Shown: in pieces, positions 41,801 to 47,800 of the stretch
Layout: each line of letters opens with the position of its first letter
Position numbering within the stretch: the first letter of the stretch is position 1
Translations under genes and position numbers: made by a program
Source of the DNA: Paragonimus westermani
Taxonomy: Eukaryota; Platyhelminthes; Trematoda; Plagiorchiida; Troglotrematidae
Assembly: GCA_008508345.1 (NCBI GenBank)
Contig: QNGE01001031.1
Span: 130,296-194,295 of the forward strand
DNA length: 64,000 bases
Direction: 5' to 3'
Notes under the pieces: generated by a model
Told to the model about the DNA's origin: nothing
What the model saw: only the letters and a program-made list of their open reading frames with translations
Database searches by the model: none

Positions 41801-44800
41801 CAGTCTCACTAGCACACAATCGACGACCAACACAACCGCAACTCGGGCATATGTCCAAGAATAAAATTACTCTCTCCACCACTTGGACTAACTCTACCAG
41901 GTAAGATACGCGGTACGTAAGTAAAATCTCCGTAACCTTGGGGTTCAGTTCACGCCGATCACTACAGTGTTCTGAGTCAGGGTGGATTAGTGGATAAATG
42001 TTTTTGCGCTCTGTCAAGCATAGAGAAATCCACCTCTACCGTATCTACCGTGATTTCACTGAATGAGTGAGCACGCGCTTGGTCCTCGTAGATTAGCAAT
42101 GTAGAATGCTCGCTTGTCTTCAACAAATCGATGAACCAGATGTGACTTGAACAAGCTTTCCGCAAATATGAGTACTGCCCACTCAGATTTTTCCTTTTCA
42201 CCTCTTGGTTGATCTCAAACTAGGCTTGAGCTGGCCGCTGAACATGTTTCCGAACACGGATGGGAGCATATGGTTTGTTTCTAAACCCTACAGCATTCCT
42301 TCAATCCCATGCTTGCTGGGATCATAGTCTGACTGCACTCTAAGAAAGACGTCCAGAGTTCCTCACAGCGAGGGTCAAGCGCATCCCCAAGCGTCCACCA
42401 CATACTTCTTAGGAATACATCAGTTTGCAGGAGGTTTGCACAGCGATCAGGATTTCAGGTTGATTCACGTCACTATTGTGATCTAGACCGTTTGATTGTT
42501 GATGCCCTTTGGTAAGCATTCCACACAGCCTTGTCGCCCAATTTCCGACCGACCACATCAAATTTGCCAGCAAGTGATCTCTGAGCAAAAGCTACGAAAC
42601 AAAGCAGGCAAGAATAACGGCGAACTAAGGGTCAAGGTGGCAATTCCCAAAGGAACGAGAATCTACGACAGAGAAGCAGACGGCAACATGATCAATTAGT
42701 GCTCATGGTTGGGTTGTACAGGGCAGCTTCCAGTGACTCATCGTCACTTTCATGTTGAAATGCGCGTCTCGACATATGAAGTCCATGAGATGCGCAAAAC
42801 TGCAAGAGCTCCTCTACGCTGCCGATACGTCATGCCGAGGAACCGAACATACCCTGTAGTCGACCAGTTTTAAAATCATAATACTATCAAACTCAAAGAT
42901 GCAGGAGTACCCAGTTAGCTTCAAAAGAATAAATGAGGCATCTCAGAAGGTGGTTGTTGGCAGCATTTAAACTATTGGCTGCTGAGGTTAGTGCACAATA
43001 TAAATACGTCTTTCTGTTCTGTGGCGAAGTAACTTGACCAGAGGAGTAAGTCTTACAATGCAGTGGGATTACACCAAATAAGTTTGTTCAGATCATCCTT
43101 GATGCTCACATTCAATCGATATTGCACGATCAGCTTCGTGACCTGTCTAAACTTATTAACTGGAGATAGTGTGAATGCGGGAACGCATCAGTAATCCCTC
43201 GCATTACGAGCCAAAGCTCTTATCCGTTCGGTCATCAGTTTCAGGGAAGTCGCATGTGGCGGGAGAATTTGTATATAACGGAACTGTCATCTGCTTTTAC
43301 CTCGTTAATACATATGGACACAGTGTAATTCGGATTGCCAGTTTGCACCGGATGGGGCAGCAAGTGCACGGAATTAAACTCATAATGATCTTTGGCGTAC
43401 ACTCTCAAGTTTGCTGTTTTATGGCTTAGTGTAATCCTCCACTCCAGCCTAACCGTAGGATTCGGCTCTATCATAACCGGAAACCCGTTTTGCAACATAT
43501 AAAGAAGGAATAGCCGTGAGTATGTCACCCAAAGCTGGTACTTCGAAATAAGTTGTCCTTCGTAAATTGCTTGCTACGACGAAATGCCCACAGTAATCAA
43601 TCAACTTCCGTTCGTATAGTCTTCATCATACCAATATTTCACCATACCACTTCGGATAAGGACTACATGAAAGTGAGACATTTTGTAAACTTCCGTCTGA
43701 AAATACCATGTGCAAATGAGTCAGAAATGAGTGAAAAAACGCATTCAACGAGTTTGTTGCCTGTTGCTACCTAAGCAGTCGTGTGATGCAATGATGAGAA
43801 CTTAACGACCCAAATACATTTGACTAACCGGCGACATAGCCTTCATGACGTTTGAGGATTATCGGAATATCAAAAATCACCTGTAGGTATGACATAACGT
43901 AAAAGAGATCAGAACACTGGAACCAGCAAGACCAATCGGGTTACAGATGAAATGTCATGCAAACCAAAAACGCTAACCTGACGGATGTTGTCGGATTCAG
44001 TGGCGCGCGCAGGAACACCAAGGACGTTCGACTTTGATGGTGACCGCGTAAGGAATCCACCAGCCAGCAACAATTCGGTGGTGTTTGATTGAGAGGCCGT
44101 CCCCCCTCCGGTCATTACAACCCCAGCCAACTCACCAGCTGGCCACCAATACTCCAACGCCAGACGAGCGTGTAGCTTGGAACCCGGTTGATTGTAGAGT
44201 TCCGCGATGAGTAACAAAAAGTTGGCAAATCCAGAACCGCTAGATGACGGATTAAACCCGGTGCGACGTATTAAGTCTTCATCCTTCAGGCGTATTTCCT
44301 TTACACGAGCAGGCATGTACACCAGTAGGTCGGTTATGAGACCGTGTAGACGACATACCCACAGGGGCTGAATTCGTATAAGAGCGGGTGGATTATTATC
44401 AGAGTTTTAGGGGAAACGAACAAACAGTTCACAGGTAAATACTTGATAGAAAAAAGGCAACCGCTGTTGGTGCCACACGCAAGACTTTCCCGGCAAAAGC
44501 TCGACAAATGTCTCGAAAAGCAACACAACACCAATAAAATCCATACTCCGACCAATCGGTCTTCAAAAACAACTTCAAACATCGAGACTTGCTGGCAAGA
44601 AGGCAATTTGTAAAAAAAAAGTCATGTTCCTTCAAGATCCATCTTGTGGGCGCGTGGTGATCCCATCATCAGTTGGAGAAGTATGTACACAAACCTTAGC
44701 TTGATGCACAAACACACAACCGTGACAACGATCTACAGGCACCACAGCCTTTAGCAATAACCCCCCCGTATTGTAACGAATAGGTGGGGATACTAAATAG

Positions 44801-47800
44801 CAGTAGGCTAACACTTGTTTGAATAACCTACATACCGTAAGAATAATATACGAAAATAGTTTCGAAAAAAGTATACGATAACCCATTAAGGACTGAATCG
44901 CCATATAGCAATAGGTCTTCGACTGGTCGATTGGGCACACTTATGCCAAGCGATGTTTGTTTGGAATCAATCGACAAATCGGCTTTGGAGTTGTATAGCG
45001 TAGTACACTTGACACGCTGGCAAGCTTCAAAGACTTTCAATGAGGTCAAGATCAGAACTGTAGACCAGTCAGTTTAACACCTCAATCCATCGCCGTCGCG
45101 GTACATTACGTATGTATATACCTAAAAGTGACGAGCATGCCCAAACAGAAGAAACACTGAGGGTTACGGACAGTATGTGGGAGAAAGATGAAGAAAGCAA
45201 AAAGACAACAGAGATTCGCAACACAAGCACTAGTAATTGCATTGTTCGCAATATCAGACAGCGTCCTCAATCAATGCACACTGTCCTCTGGACCTCAGTA
45301 ATCAGTGGGCCGGAAACATTACACCAAGGCAGGTTTCAATACCAGCCCATCCTTGAACCGAACCGAAGATATACGCTGTCCACTAGGCTGTCGTTACTGA
45401 TCCAACTTACTAATCGCAAGCAAGAAATGGTGTGGCAAACAGTAATAAGACATGCGTAGGATGTATCCGATCGGGCGGAGCTTTTGAGACGCGCAGAGGT
45501 CGACAGAGTCTGCCCGTCTCGAAGACACGCCGGCGAACCTCGTCACTGCCGATATGTTTTTCACATGAAAGAGTGACGGTCGGAAATATGCTCCCAGCGA
45601 TATACGACTTAGAAAATTGGACAGCCTTTTTTGGAGAATTGCAGTATCAAGGCCAAGCCGAACAAATGAATAGCAACAGAAGGTGGTACAGAATATGAGT
45701 CAACGTCTAATAAGATCGGTGGATACAGTCAGGCCAGTGGTGCCTCCTGTGGGCTCAGCGTATCGGCCAAAGTACACATCCTCTTTCAGAAGATAGTGCC
45801 CGTAGAACCCAAGCGCCATCCACGATATTTTTAACTTAGTGCTGGGGTAAGTGAAACGCTATTGATGGGCTCATGAAACAATGCACAGCTCATAACAAAC
45901 GATGCTGTATTCGATGTTGATACAACGAAATAATTTCGGTTAATTTTTTATGCAATCAGGAAAATTTGGTTAGCATGTACCACACAGTCCATGTGAGGAC
46001 ATTAAGTTTCATCGTTGAGTTGAGACCCGGAGCACTTGTTGATGCATGGGGGCTGATCGCGAAAGTTGCCATTTGCATCGCACTGATAGGATTTCTTATC
46101 GTCGCCTAGCTTCACCTCACAATGTAATCTGATCACGTCAAATGGCGAAGGACAGCATCGCTGGGCCTCTGGTGATCTACCGTGCACTTAAATACGCTCC
46201 CGTTGAGATGCTGAAATCCCCGTTTAAAATCTGTCAGTTTACTTCCTTTGTGGCGTGAGCAAGAGAGAACGAGTTTTTTTAAAAAAGAATTACAAGTCGT
46301 ATGAGACCTAGACACATAAATATGAAACTCCCCCACCGCTCCAAATCAGCCATGCAGCGGCCAAACAACTGTGGTATTGGCTAGGCAATAGCATATATGC
46401 GGCTTTCAAATAACTTGACGTCTACGTCACCGACTTACACTGAACAAGCGCTTCAGTCCGAAGTGGTCATACAATGTTAACATATTTTATCCTTGATTTG
46501 CGTATAACTCGCTGATTGCAAATCATATTCAAACAAAACTCGGCCAGTTGGTTTATTTACTTGCAGCGAGAAAAGATGGTTGTCAGATAAGGCTGAAAGA
46601 TGAGGTGGCTTTGTGATTTTGTAGCGAGACGAATAGACAACAAAGAAAATCAGTAATCGTACTAGTGTCGGTTCCGGTTAAAAGGCGTCATCAAATGAGG
46701 TGGCGTTACTAGAGATGTATGCATGCCATGTGGCATACTAGGTTGCAGGTGGACCGAACACTGTCAGAGCTGTCAAAGCTTAAACGGAAATAGCTGTAGA
46801 AACCCGGAACGAATCACCGACCGCGTGATTACGGTGAGCCACCACAACGTCGCATGCATGTAGGTACTCTTCACGGGGTTGTGAACAGGAGTCGTACGGC
46901 TTTGGTTGTAATGGATAAATACGGTAGCAAACAAGATGACAGAAAGACAAGATAAGCACAAATTGAAAGAGGAAGTAAGAGCCAATGCAGCGTGAGATTA
47001 AAATTTGCTTCAAATGTTGACCAACATACTGGTTGCTTGCCCAGATCTAGACAGGAGAACGAGTAAGGATCTTAATGAAGGCGTTTGGCTTAAAATCTTA
47101 AAACGCAAGATAAGGGGTGAGTGAATGGCAGTGAGAAAGAGAAAACGTTGCTCTACCGGAAGAAAATAATCCACTACTCCGGACTTCAGTCTGACAGGTC
47201 AGCGTGAGTAACTTTCTCAGTTATCTAAACACTGTCCAGCATGGTATATTATATCAACAATATATGTAAGTCACCGCACAAGGAGTCAGTCAATTCATGA
47301 TTAACTCTGTACACATAAAAACAATTGCAACATATTAACATAACCGATAGTGTCCTCAGTAAGCGGTATAGAATGCAGCTTAGCTGGTATTCGGGCAATC
47401 AACAGTGTCTGACTCTGAGCACCAGGGCAATCAAGATTTCGTCAGCTAGTGACCGCGTTATCGTTTGTAAGGCCTGGTTATCTAGAAACGTAAGTCGCCA
47501 CATTGAACAATCTGTAGAAGACGAGCGTTTCGGAATTCATACAAAAGCACAAACAGCATTTATACTACCTGTGTTCTCCATCGAAAAATATAGGCCGACA
47601 ATGTTCACCCACTTGTTCGCCACGGGTGATTGATCAGCGATGATCACAAACCAAAAGCAGAGATGCATATTCTAAGTGGGTAAGTCAAGCCCCTCAAACT
47701 GTAAGACGGCGAATCAAACATGTGCATTGTTGATGGATGATCAGAAACCGGACTTCCTCCGTGTGCCAAACGATAAACAACCCAACGGGTGAACGCCAAT

